From assembly GCA_000697055.1 (NCBI GenBank), contig JNDT01002329.1:62001-126000 (forward strand): a DNA stretch of 64,000 nucleotides. Reading direction: 5' to 3'. The notes below the pieces were generated by a model, which was given only the letters and a program-made list of their open reading frames with translations, had not been told where the DNA came from and did no database searches. Both the position numbers and the translations under genes were made by a program. Source of the DNA: Saksenaea vasiformis B4078 (taxonomy: Eukaryota > Mucoromycota > Mucoromycetes > Mucorales > Saksenaeaceae). Below, one piece after another: positions 1 to 10,887 of the stretch. Within the stretch, counting starts at the first letter, position 1. Each line of letters opens with the position of its first letter.

Positions 1-79
1 CACTCAGGCAAGCATGCAATGATATCAATTACAAATAAACGAGTAGACATTGGAAGCCATTCTGAAAGAAAAGGGGCTG

Positions 80-840
80 CAGTTGACTATAAAAGAGACG
101 GAAGTATTGGCGAGTATTGCAACACAGAACGGCCGCGGTAATAATGCCATGAGTGGGATCTCCATTTCATAAAAGATACAATGAACGGAGCGTTACTTGT
201 TCTGCGATATCTAGAGGTCGAGCTATATGATATATGTATACCAACCAACTCTTTACAATTGGGCAGGGGTCTATTCTTCGCTACAGAATCCATCAATAAG
301 AAAGGCATAGGTTCTTGAATAACGACATCGCTATTATATCCGTCGGAACTCTGTTCCACAGTGCCTCAGCCGCTTCTTTGTTGTTCCTATCTCCTGCGAT
401 CGAAACAATGTGGTATATCAGTCCATGAAAGCTTAACGTAAATTCTGTACATATCAACGAGAACCAGCTTATGGCGAGAATCACATTTTTTACATCATAT
501 ATGGATATATTTCGAAGGGATAGGGATACATTTCTGAGCTTTTGGTACGTTACACCTATTACGGTAAGTGCCATCTGGCTTCGAAGTTCTATGACTTATT
601 CATGCCTTTATCACTCATTGGAAGACCGTTATGCTCAACAACCATGCAGTACTGGATAGAACCATATTCATTGTTTATTACAACTCTGATCGAATGGGTA
701 ATTATTGAGTGGTCTTTCGGAACATGAAGATCAATAGGGAAGCCACTTGGATCCCTATAAGATTCTTGACGAAGGGCTCAGTTGCATCCCTCCCACGATC
801 ATCCATTTACTGTACAAGTAATAGAAAAAGTTGTACATTG
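80..840 (-). pseudogene. Coding-like relic of unknown family at the left edge
   Basis: Several overlapping open stretches on the minus strand look protein-like but do not join into one frame. One, about 835 down to 605, follows a CTTATAG acceptor and reads a hydrophilic segment beginning DPSGFPIDLHVPKDHS. Another, about 575 to 365, contains two hydrophobic stretches. A third, about 360 to 240, reads on in a different frame. I found no splice sites that join the second to the third, so a frame break or missed introns are both possible. No start codon or family could be assigned. It may be a decayed member of the accessory gene group seen later in the window, but that is inference. Confidence 0.25.
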
Positions 841-907
841 AAAGGACCTTATATTCTTACTGTAAAAAAAAAAAGAAGGAAAAATAGAAAAAATAGCGCC
901 ACGTTGT

Positions 908-1554
908 TTAGAAACCGTGAACCTTGATATCTGCTTTCTTGGCAATGCCCTCCGTGACCAAGAACTCTGCGAGCTTTAAGCGTTGATCACCTTGTAACTG
1001 CAAGATCTCTCCGTGCTCGGGATCATCTACAACAGTACCGTTGCAAGCAAACGATTTCTTGACTGCTTTGAGCAGCTTCTTGGTGTCGACTTCTGAGGAC
1101 AAACCCTGTAGAGTAGTCAAAGTTTTGCGGCCATTACGTTGTTGAATACGAAGATCTATGCATAGATGGTATCAGTTGGATGTTCATCGACAGCTGGAGA
1201 GAAACAGAGAGAAGGCTCCGTGTAACTGTGAATGATGACAATCTCACATGGCGCTTCACCATCCAAAACGGATGGTATCCATGGAGCACTCGAGATTTGC
1301 TTTGTTGCTCTCATCATCGCCTTGATCGGCCTTCTCTCTTTTCTCTTTCTCTGATCATGTACGTACGCAGATAGTTGGATTGCTTAACACCGACTTGCTG
1401 CTGCTCTTCTTCAACGTCAGCAAAAGGATCTACGGGAAATCAGCCTTTTTAGCCAGGAAATGAGCCTTGTACAGCCCAAACGGAGGTTGGATGGATGAAA
1501 TCATCGGACGGATGGATTACCAAAAGGCTTGTTGAGGTCTTCAAGATCGGCCAT
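908..1554 (-). CDS. SUI1: Translation initiation factor eIF1 (SUI1 family)
   Basis: eIF1 binds the 40S ribosomal subunit near the P site and enforces AUG selection during scanning. Three exons (1521-1554, 1367-1429, 908-1155, minus strand) give 114 residues, the usual size of the family. The N-terminal KPFDPFAD segment and the core NYLHLRIQQRNGRKTLTTLQG-type block with conserved basic residues are diagnostic. The C-terminus ends in VHGF. The first exon holds only 11 complete codons, and the phases (1, then 1) keep the frame open through both joins. The second intron is long for this genome (211 nt). The start is the first ATG of the short exon; the promoter lies in 1555-2012. Identification is secure; only the exact border of exon 2 rests on splice signals alone. 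Confidence 0.93.
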
Positions 1555-2012
1555 GATAGATTGGATTAAGTCGTAAGTTGGTTATAGAGTACTGGGCAGA
1601 CGGTTGGAGAAAAAAAGCGCATTCTAAAGTCCACCGGCGGCGTTTTAATTTATCAACGAATAAGAGCCTCCCTGCACCTCTCCCACGGTTTCAGAAACAT
1701 TCCGGTTCGGATTCGCTGTCTGAATGTTTCTTTATCCGACTGATAACTCTGGCAGCACACACTGCCATCACACACCATATCCTGTTGCTATTTGCAGTTC
1801 GTTGTGGGGTCATTGGTCTCCTTTCCCCCCTTTTTGGTTCCGGCTCCAGATGTTAATCACATCATAACTACTCAAAATTAGGGTCCAAAAAATTGTATGC
1901 ATGCTTTTTTTTTCTTATTTTTTTTAGAAGAAATGATATACACAAAGAAGGAAGAAAGAGATATATAAGCTGCTAATAAAGAAGAGAACGGAAAAAATGG
2001 GAAAATGGGTAT
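1555..2012. promoter_or_regulatory. Spacer: eIF1 upstream region and 3' flank of the 2013-3860 gene
   Basis: Both flanking genes lie on the minus strand, so this 458-bp stretch is the promoter and leader of eIF1 and the 3' flank of the next gene. T- and A-rich runs lie near 1903-1925. No convincing coding sequence was seen on either strand. Confidence 0.5.
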
Positions 2013-3860
2013 CTAATGGAGCTGGAAAGAGGCAATGGGGGAGGGACCAGTGAAACTAGCACGCTGATTATCCAACTGTAATTTGGATTTACTGATGTGA
2101 TTGAAGATGTCAGCAAGCTCTGCTTCTGCCTCCGGGTTATTCACCAAGCTTGTAACGGATGGGGAAGTTGCACTCCGTCCTCTTGAATTTTTTGGTTTAG
2201 GACGTTCAGCATCTTGGTTGCTCATGCGTCTGCCTTCTAGGCGGTCTACTTTTTTAAAGAGACTATTGATGAACAAGTCCCGCTCCTTTAATGCCGAAAG
2301 ACTGTAGCGTTGTTTGCTAAGCCGTGGTCGATGAAGCGACTTGGCCAGCAAGTCTGTCATAGTCGTCAAGTCTTGAAGGAGGCATTGTTCAGGTGATATC
2401 CAGTCCTAAAAAAGAGAGTTAGCATTTGCTACTTCCTACCTATCTCCCAAAAGACTTGCCTGATCTGTTAACCGTCCGCGATCAATCTTGTCTAAAAGGT
2501 CATTTACTGAAGCAGCGTCTATTTTCCTTTGTAATCGTTCATTTAGAGGCACCCGTTGATTGTCCAGTGAGCGAGATGCCGATTGTTGTATCTGAGCCAC
2601 CAAGTTGCGCAGCGTATCCTGCTTGGCTGTGAGGGAAGGGAGGGAGGCGCGCTGATCATCCAGACGACCGCGTGATAGACGGTCGACAATCTTTCCAACA
2701 GCAGCAGCAGCCAGTTCACTGGCCTGTCGATCTGTGAGAGCAACGCGCTGATTATTAAGACGGGGAGCAACATCAGACAATCTTTCAATAGCTGACAGGA
2801 GGTTGTCAAGATCACGTTGTGTTTTTTTCGAAGACATGGGCACATTTTTGTCCTTGCATCCAGACAAGTCGTATGTCGGAGGGTTTTCGTCGGCCGTTCC
2901 ATGAGAAATATCATTATAAGCAGGTGGAGGTACATCCAAGCGATCAAGAACGAGTCGGTGAACAGCATCCATCAGTCGATCAAGTTCGTTCCATAGTTCT
3001 GTCATTTCTTTCGATGCGTCAGATTCAATCGTCACAATACCAGCTGCACGGTCGCGCTGAAAGATGGAAACACTCTCTCGTAATTTACTGTACACATTAA
3101 TAGTATCCGCATCGTGTTCGGTTTGATCATCCCCCGACGTTTGCTGAGCAAGTTCGAGAATACGGTACACATCGTTTAAGAGAGCAGCTAAAGCACAGCA
3201 AAGGTTGTACTCATTGCTCACGTCGACTAACCAGAACTGGTGGGAATGTAGGAGGCGTTGAACACCTGACAGAGTGGCAAGAGCGGGCCATGACTCGCTG
3301 CGCTTCATGGACAGAATACCGCTGGTAGCATGTGTGATACGATTTGTGTTGCGTGCTATTGATTCTAACAGATCACCATGACGGATTAGTGATTGTCTGT
3401 GCTCAAGGGTTGAATCAGAGAGACGTCGAATGTCACGATTCTTCGTTGGTTCTGGTGATTCCGTTACTATTTGGCGTAAGAGAGAATCGAGGGCAACAAG
3501 ACAGACTCGTTTCACCGACTGCAAAGACTGAACCACCTATTTCACACACACACGAAAAAAGGAAAGGAAGTCAGGAACAACATTTCAAGGGGGAGAAGGT
3601 TGACATACTTCTGGTGAAAGCTGGCAACTATTGTCAAATGGGGTAGATTCCTCCTGGAGATGGTCATATTCTACTGGCTCCCTCATGAGAGATTCCAATA
3701 CAGGATCGGTTGGTTCCACTTGGGCAGATAAAGTAGTCGTGGCAGAGTTGTTATTTTCCTGTGTATTAGAGGACTATAAGAGGGTATGAGGTAAGGCAGT
3801 ATGGAGAGTGAGGCTTACGCGTTCAGTAACTCGTCGCGATTGTCTCTCAAGGGTCGCCAT
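2013..3860 (-). CDS. Uncharacterised protein with seven copies of an R-L-x-x-Q-R-x-x-L motif
   Basis: Four exons (3819-3860, 3609-3773, 2460-3536, 2013-2405) give 558 residues starting MATLERQSRRVTER. I do not recognise the family. The first half is mostly helical, with no membrane segment. The second half carries a motif of the form R/S-L-x-x-Q-R-x-x-L seven times (encoded near 2750, 2655, 2560, 2467, 2315, 2218 and 2070). Each copy follows a short amphipathic stretch such as LLDKIDRGRL. The sixth copy is degenerate (RRMSNQDAERP) and the fourth is cut by the last intron. That intron (2406-2459) fits only a GC-AG donor, CAG|GCAAGT; the nearby GT sites put the downstream exon out of frame. The repeats could be a peptide-binding array or a coiled structure; no role is assigned. 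The start is the first ATG after a pyrimidine-rich upstream region. Confidence 0.78.
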
Positions 3861-5378
3861 TTAAATCAAAAGAAAAGGGGGATTTTGTTGAACAAAAGAC
3901 AAAAAGCTCCAAAAAAATAAAATCAAACAAAGCTATATAAAGAGAAAAAACTAATTGAGCATGTGCAAACTCTAAGCGAGTGGCCGGTATTTTAAACTTC
4001 CTACATTGAACTCCTTTTCTGTGATACCCCTGTTTCGTAAAGAAGGTTTCTATAGTTGCATATGACCCCCTTAATTGCTTTCTCTTTTTCTTTGTCTCTT
4101 TTTTTTCACTTTCCCACTTATAAATCATTCGATCTTTATGTCACACCGATAAACTACTCCTCTCACTCTCTATCTCTCTCTCTCGCACACTCCCCATTAC
4201 ATCACCTAGTAACGAATTGCCGCTTGAACTTAAAAAGTGATCATCATTCTTGAACTGTTAGCTCCCTTTTACTGCTTAGCCGACTTCTCTCCTTAGGAGA
4301 TCAGAACGGAGATGAGGAGATTGAAAGTTGCATGTAAAAATCCCGCCCGCGCTTCTCTTCTCTTTTACCCTCTGATCGCCACCCATCCGTTCCACGAGAA
4401 ATGAACGTGGCAATCTTTCCCTTTCTCTCCACTCTAAAATTCTTTAAGCATAGCTTATCGATCATGCCAATCGGATCGTTTATTACTATTATTTGTCTAA
4501 CGTTAGTATCTCCCTACTTTACATCATTTTGCCACTTATATTCATATGATATTCTTGCGTATCCATGATGGTTGCTATTCCCACCATCCCGAACATCTCT
4601 TTGTTCTTAGTGCCTCCCTTTTCTAAATTGATTTATCTTGATACTTGCACACCATGTTGTAAGTCATCTCCATCATTAAGAAACGTGTAACAAGCCGTGG
4701 CCTTGTGTAACCTTCAATTGATGCTACTCATTCTTGTTAGAAACAAATTTATTTCTCTTCTATAGCTCTTGTCAATACAACCCCGACTACACACAGGAGT
4801 CATATGCTGGTCCATTAGGGGCGAAGTGGCGACAAAGTTCACCGTAACAATGAACCCCGCTTCGTAATGTATGGACAACGTAAATTGACATGGAGTAGTT
4901 AAGAATCACTGCCACTGAATGTCTCGTTCCTAGCATGTTCCTCCATTCGGTAATGGAAAGCTTACACAATAAACTAATGCTTGTACACGTTCATCTTGCA
5001 TGACTATGTGCACCATACATTGGAACGACAGCCGATTTGGTATGTGCTGCGAAGCGTCGGAGATTCCTATTGTTCTTGTAATCTCGATCGCCTAATCCAG
5101 ATCTGTGTCTCCGCTTTGTCCATCATTTTTTGTAGACATATTCAAACGCATAATTAAAGCAACTTCCAGTCGTATTTGCTTTTTCTTCTTTACAAAGCAT
5201 AATTCCCTCCCCATATTACATCCCCCGACGCCCTGCATTGAATTTATTTCGATGCTTACTCTCCTTATGTCAAACCCTTTCCCTCCTGCATCCACATCCA
5301 CAAAGTCGCCACCATTTTCCTTCATCCCCATGTAGACGTGTAATGGGCCGTACATCTTTTTTTTTTCAATGTTTATCT
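3861..5378. other. Long spacer with pyrimidine-rich tracts, no convincing gene
   Basis: This 1.5-kb stretch is the upstream region of the 2013-3860 gene and the 3' flank of the F-box gene. It has CT-rich runs around 4075-4200 and 4340-4430. The minus-strand open frame at 5092-5382 is low-complexity in parts (polyK, polyF on the opposite strand) and I do not accept it as a gene. Confidence 0.5.
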
Positions 5379-7198
5379 TCATCGTTTAGAATTACCTTCT
5401 CTGCATTCTATAGCATGCCGTCCTAGTTGATCTGTAGCTAACTGAATTGCATCCACATGGATTCCCCGACAACCTTTGACAATCAATTTTTGTAATGTAT
5501 CTTTTCTGGCTTCGACAAGTCGACGCAGTCCTGCTCCTGTGACATTTGTACACATCGATATATCGACCTCTCTGAGTTTGCTCAACTCACTCATATCGAT
5601 GAGCACTGCGTTCGTTACATTCAGCATAGAGGAGAAATCGACCACTTCCAATGCTGGGCAAGCTCTAATCATGGTCTTCAGGTCTTGCTCTGAAAATGTG
5701 CATATCGACGCTAGATGAATTTCACGTAATTGTGGGCAGCCCTTCACGGCCAGTGTTCTGGCAAATTCACTTGAAAGCCGATGGCAAGACCGAACATCCA
5801 GATATTGTATCGTCGCATGGTGCTGTGTAATCACATCAATACCGTCCGATTCCGCAAGGCTATACATATGAGGCACAGAAAATTCGGAAAGCCCCGGTGG
5901 CCTGTCAGTCTTTTCCAACGCATCCATGGGATCCAGATCCTTGTGAGACAGCCGAAGTGTAACAAGGTTTGGGCAGAGCGCACGAACAGCTCGTGTTATG
6001 GACAGAACGTCGGCCTCGTCACAAATCAGCTGGAGATGCTTCAAGTTGGGACATCGCTTCAAAAGTCGCACCATTTCTGCTAGAGGATTATGCGCCTCTA
6101 CTTTAGCAGACAAGTTCAACGATACCAGATTGAGTATCGTCTCTGGTTCACCGACGTCTTGAAGCGGCCCATACGCATATCCACGGAGGGATACATGTGA
6201 GAGTCGTGGGCATAATCGGGGCACTTCATTAAAAATGATCGCTGAAGGTAAGTATGTCTCATCCAGCCGTAGGTGTGTTAACGTTTTGCCAACCAGTCTT
6301 AATAGTTTAAGCAACCATACTTTTGGAACCTTACAGTCACTGATTTCTATAACGGATGGGTAAGAAAAGTAGATCGATAGCCCGTCGTACCTAGTCTCTC
6401 CAGGTAGAAGCAATTCTGATGGACTAGTTCTTGAAACATCTTCCCCATTTTCGTTTCTGTGTTGATTCTGTGCAAAGATACACTTCGTATATGTTTGCCG
6501 GTAGCATACGAAAGGTACTGTTTAAATGTGTATAGAGATACGGCGCGACCTCCAAAATCCAAGCGGCGCCACATGCCTGACCAATTCAGTGTAAACTGGC
6601 GCCAAGACCGGCAAACAGCTGTACACTGTATCCGCCGTTCAAACGATAAATATTCAAAGATACAGCAAAGAATGTCATAAGGAAGAATGGTTACAAAATC
6701 CTTTGCTTGTCGTCGATGACTTTCTACTTTTGCTTGTCTCTCAACCGTCTCCAGCAGTTTTGTAATCGCCGCGTAACGTGGGTCCTTCGTATCCACTTTC
6801 TGAAGCGCCCTTTTATAGGTCGCACAGGCTGGCCTAACTTTTCCTTGCATTGACAGTAGCTTCCCTACACGGAGGTAACCTTTAGAGGCTGTTGGCGCCA
6901 AAGCTATCATTGCGCTGCCATCCTTTAGAGCCGCCTGCAGTTCACCCAGTTTTTCATAAGTAGCTGCACGACAATCAAGGAGCGTTATATTCTTCGGGTT
7001 GTAATCGAGTGCGCGTGAGAACAAAGGCAATGCATCCTTGTATCGTGATTCATCAAACGCTTTCTTTCCATCTGCAAAATAATGTTTCCATGTCGTCATG
7101 TCTCCCAGTGAAATTTTTTGATCATCGCTCGTCGATCGGATCCTGATCTTGGTTTGATCGTTGCCGGTATCGGAAAATTGCCCCTTTCGTTTGTGCAT
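5379..7198 (-). CDS. TPR/F-box/LRR protein, Pof3/Dia2 type SCF adaptor
   Basis: Two exons (6391-7198 and 5379-6346) are joined by a 44-nt intron, giving 591 residues. The order is: three TPR-like helical repeats (about residues 34-140, beginning WKHYFADGKKAFDESRYKDA), an F-box (about 165-205, ILPYDILCCIFEYLSF), then leucine-rich repeats to the C-terminus. This order is that of fission yeast Pof3 (about 577 residues) and budding yeast Dia2. Those proteins are substrate receptors of SCF ubiquitin ligases acting in replication-fork, checkpoint and telomere functions. The intron was found because the two open frames meet at an LRR. Splicing CTAG|GTACGA to TTATAG|AA restores a repeat reading FYLERLEISDCKVP. 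The start at 7198 is the first in-frame ATG; a second ATG at about residue 34 begins the TPR block and could be used instead. It is divergent from the KAR5-like gene. Confidence 0.87.
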
Positions 7199-7829
7199 GA
7201 CGACAATGGTTCAAACAAGAAAACGCGTCCAGCTTGTCAGATTTCTCTGTTCGTTCTTGATTTTTGATACACCGACCTGCTCCTCGCGGAGAGAACGTAT
7301 CCACTCTTCTGTCCCACTCAATTTGTGCACATAGCGATCGTTTCAGGTTAAGCACTACAATTACATTATGATGAAAAGAGGTGTTCCTTGTTAGTCCGCC
7401 TGAAATTTAATCCAAGATGCTGGTTTGCTTTGACAGCAACTCTGATGGAACCGTTAGATGCCCATCCGACTTGGATGCCTATATAGGAAGTTATGATGAT
7501 CCTAAAGGTGTGGGAGCTCATGAACAAAAAAAATCAGGTCATCCTTTGAAAGTCTACTCAAGTTGCTGGTTTAGGTAGTTCTCTCTTGGTCAGCAAATTA
7601 AAATTTCTACTACATCTGAGGTTGCCCCTGAATGTTACACTCCATTACAAGCTTCAGAAACAAAAATCCTATCCATTCAGATGCTATTTGTCGCATGCAA
7701 TAGGAAAGATAGATGTAATAACCGACCACCGTTTTTTTTGTGGGTTTCCTTTCGCATTTGGTTTGGTGACTTCCATTTCTAAGATTTTTGTTTATGCCTA
7801 CCATTTCTTGTACCTGATCTTGCCACTCG
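7199..7829. promoter_or_regulatory. Divergent promoter region between F-box gene and KAR5-like gene
   Basis: This 631-bp stretch separates two genes transcribed away from each other, so it should hold both promoters. Open frames cross it on both strands (for example 7586 onward, +), but they lack domains and run into the KAR5-like exon in the wrong frame, so they are not accepted. Confidence 0.5.
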
Positions 7830-9895
7830 ATGAAGGTAGCTATTTTCCTAGGTGTCTTGTGCCTTCTTTGGAAATGTGCAAACGCATGGACACGTCGATT
7901 GCTGCCGCTGTGGAACGAAGAATTCCAACGTGGTTTGAATACAGCTCACGGTGGTATTACAGCGAACAATGTGAACGAGTATAACCTTACCTTTCTTTTC
8001 TTATAGGCTGGGCTGGTCATCTGTTCACTCATTCCCCTCAGGAGAAACTATCTGTTGATCAAGGACTTCGTATATTTTTAGATGCTTTGTTTTGTAATAA
8101 TATTTATGTGATACTAGGTCTTTTCGAAGCATTACAGCTGAAGGAAGGAGAGTGTTTCCAAAAAGCTGCTCTTTCGCTCCAACATGGATGCCATTTACTT
8201 TCAACTTCACAAAATGACAAAGTCAGATGTAGGAACATGATCAACACTTACTGCTTATCCAGTCCCATCTATAGTTGCGTTAATGCTCACCCTTTGCGAG
8301 CTTTCCACCGCAAATATTCCCATCCCCTTTGAGTGCCAGAGCATCGAAGAGTCGCAAGATAACCCTACGCAATCATGTCTAATGTCATAAGCATGGGTAA
8401 ACACAACGTTGATCCTCTAACATTTACTTGCATTTTCAGGCAATTAGCTGGCACACCACAGACATGGACTTCGTATAGCGGTTTGTGTTACAGGGTGTTA
8501 TTACAAGCTACTGACCTTTTCATGTTGTCTAGGGTATTTCCGTGATGTTGGTATGCCTTATAGTAAAAGGGGAGCAGCTTCTATTCTCAGTATTTGTACT
8601 TCAGCAACAATGTGTCTGGCTGCTCGATTTCCCATTGAGCGAGGTTCTGCGCCAGGTGATGATTATGCAAATGCTTATTAAAAATGTTGTTGTAGATATC
8701 TTGGAAAGCCTGCACCGTAAAGTTGCGGCAAATCAGCTGAAGAACTTTGACATATTGCGAGAACAGCAACACGAGTTAATTGAATGGCGGCAGGAGGAAA
8801 TGACGAGCTTGAGAGAGCTATTACAACTTCAGCAAACGATACGAGATCATTTGCAAAGCATAGAGGTAAAGCAAAAAGAAAAGTGTTCACCATGCCTGGC
8901 ACGCATTAATGTCGTGTAAAAAGGATGTCCACAAAGCAACTTCAGACGAAATGATAAGTCTTTATGATTCTGTCGTGCAAATGCACAAAGAAACGGAGAA
9001 TGCACTGAATGATCAAGAGGATACAATTCGTGACGCTTCTGTGGCTAATGAACGCCAATTATCCAAGTTACTGGCAGATTCTCAAAGAACTCTTCATTTG
9101 GTAGTCTGAAGAACCCTAGTTCCTCCTTTTAATAGTTTGTTATTTTAAGGCATTCACGCAAATAGAGACGCGGATAACCCATTTGCAAACAAGCTTACAG
9201 ACGACAATCGTTCTTGAGCAACGTACGCAATCGTGGTGGCGCGAATGGCAGGTTAGATTTATTCTACTATAGAGCTTAACTTAACTCTATGAATGCAGGA
9301 AGAGCAGAGAAATGTCGTATCCGGCTGGAGAAATCAAGTTACGGATTTCAACAAGACCTTGGTGGATCTATTAGATCGCGCAAAAGAAGACACTCGTTAC
9401 TTGCAGGACAACATCCATTCAATTCGCAGTCGTTTTGCTGCCATTGTTTTGCCATTTCGACGCGCAACGCAAGGGATGTTGCTCTTCACTGGTAAACAGC
9501 AACCCAGTTAATTATTTCTCATCTCGTCATCAGAATCTCCACGCCTTCTGCTCGTCCCCCTTGTGCTATTGCCGAACCTCTTTGGGATAGCCCTTTGTTC
9601 AGCAAAGCTTTCAATTGCATATTTCGGATTAGTTTCCATAGGTATGACGACGAGTGGAACATATCAATCTAATTTTTTGTAGTTGTGGGCTTTATTTACC
9701 GGCAGAGCACAATACGATGCCTGATTTACCAATCTGCCATCGTGCTTTCCACCGTAAGCTACCTCTATCCTTAATGTAGAAATACCTCCACTTAACTGTA
9801 TTTAGCTGAGCGCAAAGTATCTTATCGATTGGATTCGAGCTGATGTAGCCCATGCGCACGCGTATGTGTTCGGCAACGATAAGACGAAACGGTAA
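7830..9895 (+). CDS. KAR5: Nuclear fusion protein, KAR5/Brambleberry family
   Basis: Proteins of this family sit in the nuclear envelope and are needed for nuclear fusion (karyogamy) after mating. Fourteen exons were traced: 7830-7970, 8042-8069, 8118-8228, 8275-8383, 8440-8480, 8533-8550, 8605-8643, 8696-8865, 8924-9100, 9150-9251, 9299-9491, 9534-9641, 9683-9753, 9806-9895. They total 1398 nt, or 465 residues, open throughout. The protein begins with a signal peptide (MKVAIFLGVLCLLWKCANA). The cysteine-containing luminal domain typical of the family follows (EGECFQKAA, ALMLTLCELSTANIPIPFEC, then MCLAARFPIER). A long coiled coil comes next (about residues 180-370), then two C-terminal membrane segments (SPRLLLVPLVLLPNLFGIAL and the next exon). 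Exon 6 is an 18-nt microexon, and the donor after exon 4 is the unusual AT|GTCATA. Family identification rests on recalled conserved blocks; the symbol denotes the family. Confidence 0.85.
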
Positions 9896-10887
9896 TATCC
9901 GTATAAACTTCATCTACACTAATGACGGCTACCAGAGATGCGACAGTTGCTTCATTGCTCAAGGTACAGCAAATGTCACACATCAATCATGCTGGGACGA
10001 TCAGAAAACTTCATATGTATTTTGATCTAATTAACGAAAATGCGTAAATAAATCATTGAGAATGGAAATCGGAAAGAGCAAGTTCACGGTCATGGATGCA
10101 ATTTCTAACTACATACGCTCATGGGGAGAATATGGCTACATGCTGCAAAAGCCGTAATACAGAATGCTATGACGGTGACATTGACGCAGCATGTTGCGCT
10201 TTTTGCCATGCGTGCCCTCTTTTGATCCGTTAAGAACAGAAATATCCAAGAAAAATTTGTTACAGCAGTAAGGGAAAAAAAAAAAAGGAAAAGCCGAATG
10301 CGAAATGCATCTAAAGAAATAAAATGAATATAACCAAGAGCAAAGAGAAGAGCGCCTGTAGCATCGTGTAACAATGTCAATCCACTAACTCACACACGTT
10401 CCGGTAGATGTCAGTGTTGAAAGTAGCAGGCGCTCTTCGCTGCTGTCCAGTCTTCGCTGTTGTCCATTAAATGTCACAGCAAGGACCGGTGGAAATATGT
10501 GGATTTGAGCAGATAGTGTAACGCCCGAACAAACTTAAATGCCAATATAATATATAAACGACTTTCACTGCGTGTTCTCGTATGTACGGTTATACTGTAC
10601 ATAAAGTGATGCACATGGACCAGTGATAGTGCCATAACCAGCGATAGTTATTGCACGACATCCAAACTAAGGTGCCAGTAGTATGGAAACAAGGCGTATA
10701 TGTTATTCCCACCAGTATGAAATTCTTGCGTTTGGCGTATTACATGGGCTTAGCATAAACGTTACGCGGGGCAATTCCGACCATCTCAAATGAAGAGGTG
10801 ACAGATACCTGCAGTCCTTTCTTTCTTTACTTTACTTCCAATGAGTTTCTGCAAGGCGAACGAGCAATTACCGTCTACCGTAACTAG
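9896..10887. other. Spacer between KAR5-like and Sel1 genes
   Basis: This stretch contains one membrane-protein-like candidate on the minus strand (listed separately) and otherwise AT-rich sequence. A TATATAA-like run lies near 10549. Upstream exons of the Sel1 gene could lie in 10680-10885, but none could be supported. Confidence 0.4.
10105..10540 (-). other. Possible small multi-pass membrane protein, incomplete model
   Basis: On the minus strand, 10380 to 10105 reads an open segment with three hydrophobic stretches (one is LLFALGYIHFISLDAFRIRL). An upstream open segment at about 10530-10384 reads FNGQQRRLDSSEERLLL and could precede it. The pattern (basic loop, then LHD, then a membrane helix) is reminiscent of multi-pass families such as Frag1/DRAM/Sfk1, but that is a weak impression. 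A strong donor GTGAGT at about 10393-10388 and a possible donor GTATGT at about 10109 suggest introns. No phase-consistent complete gene was found, and there is no clear ATG. Confidence 0.25.
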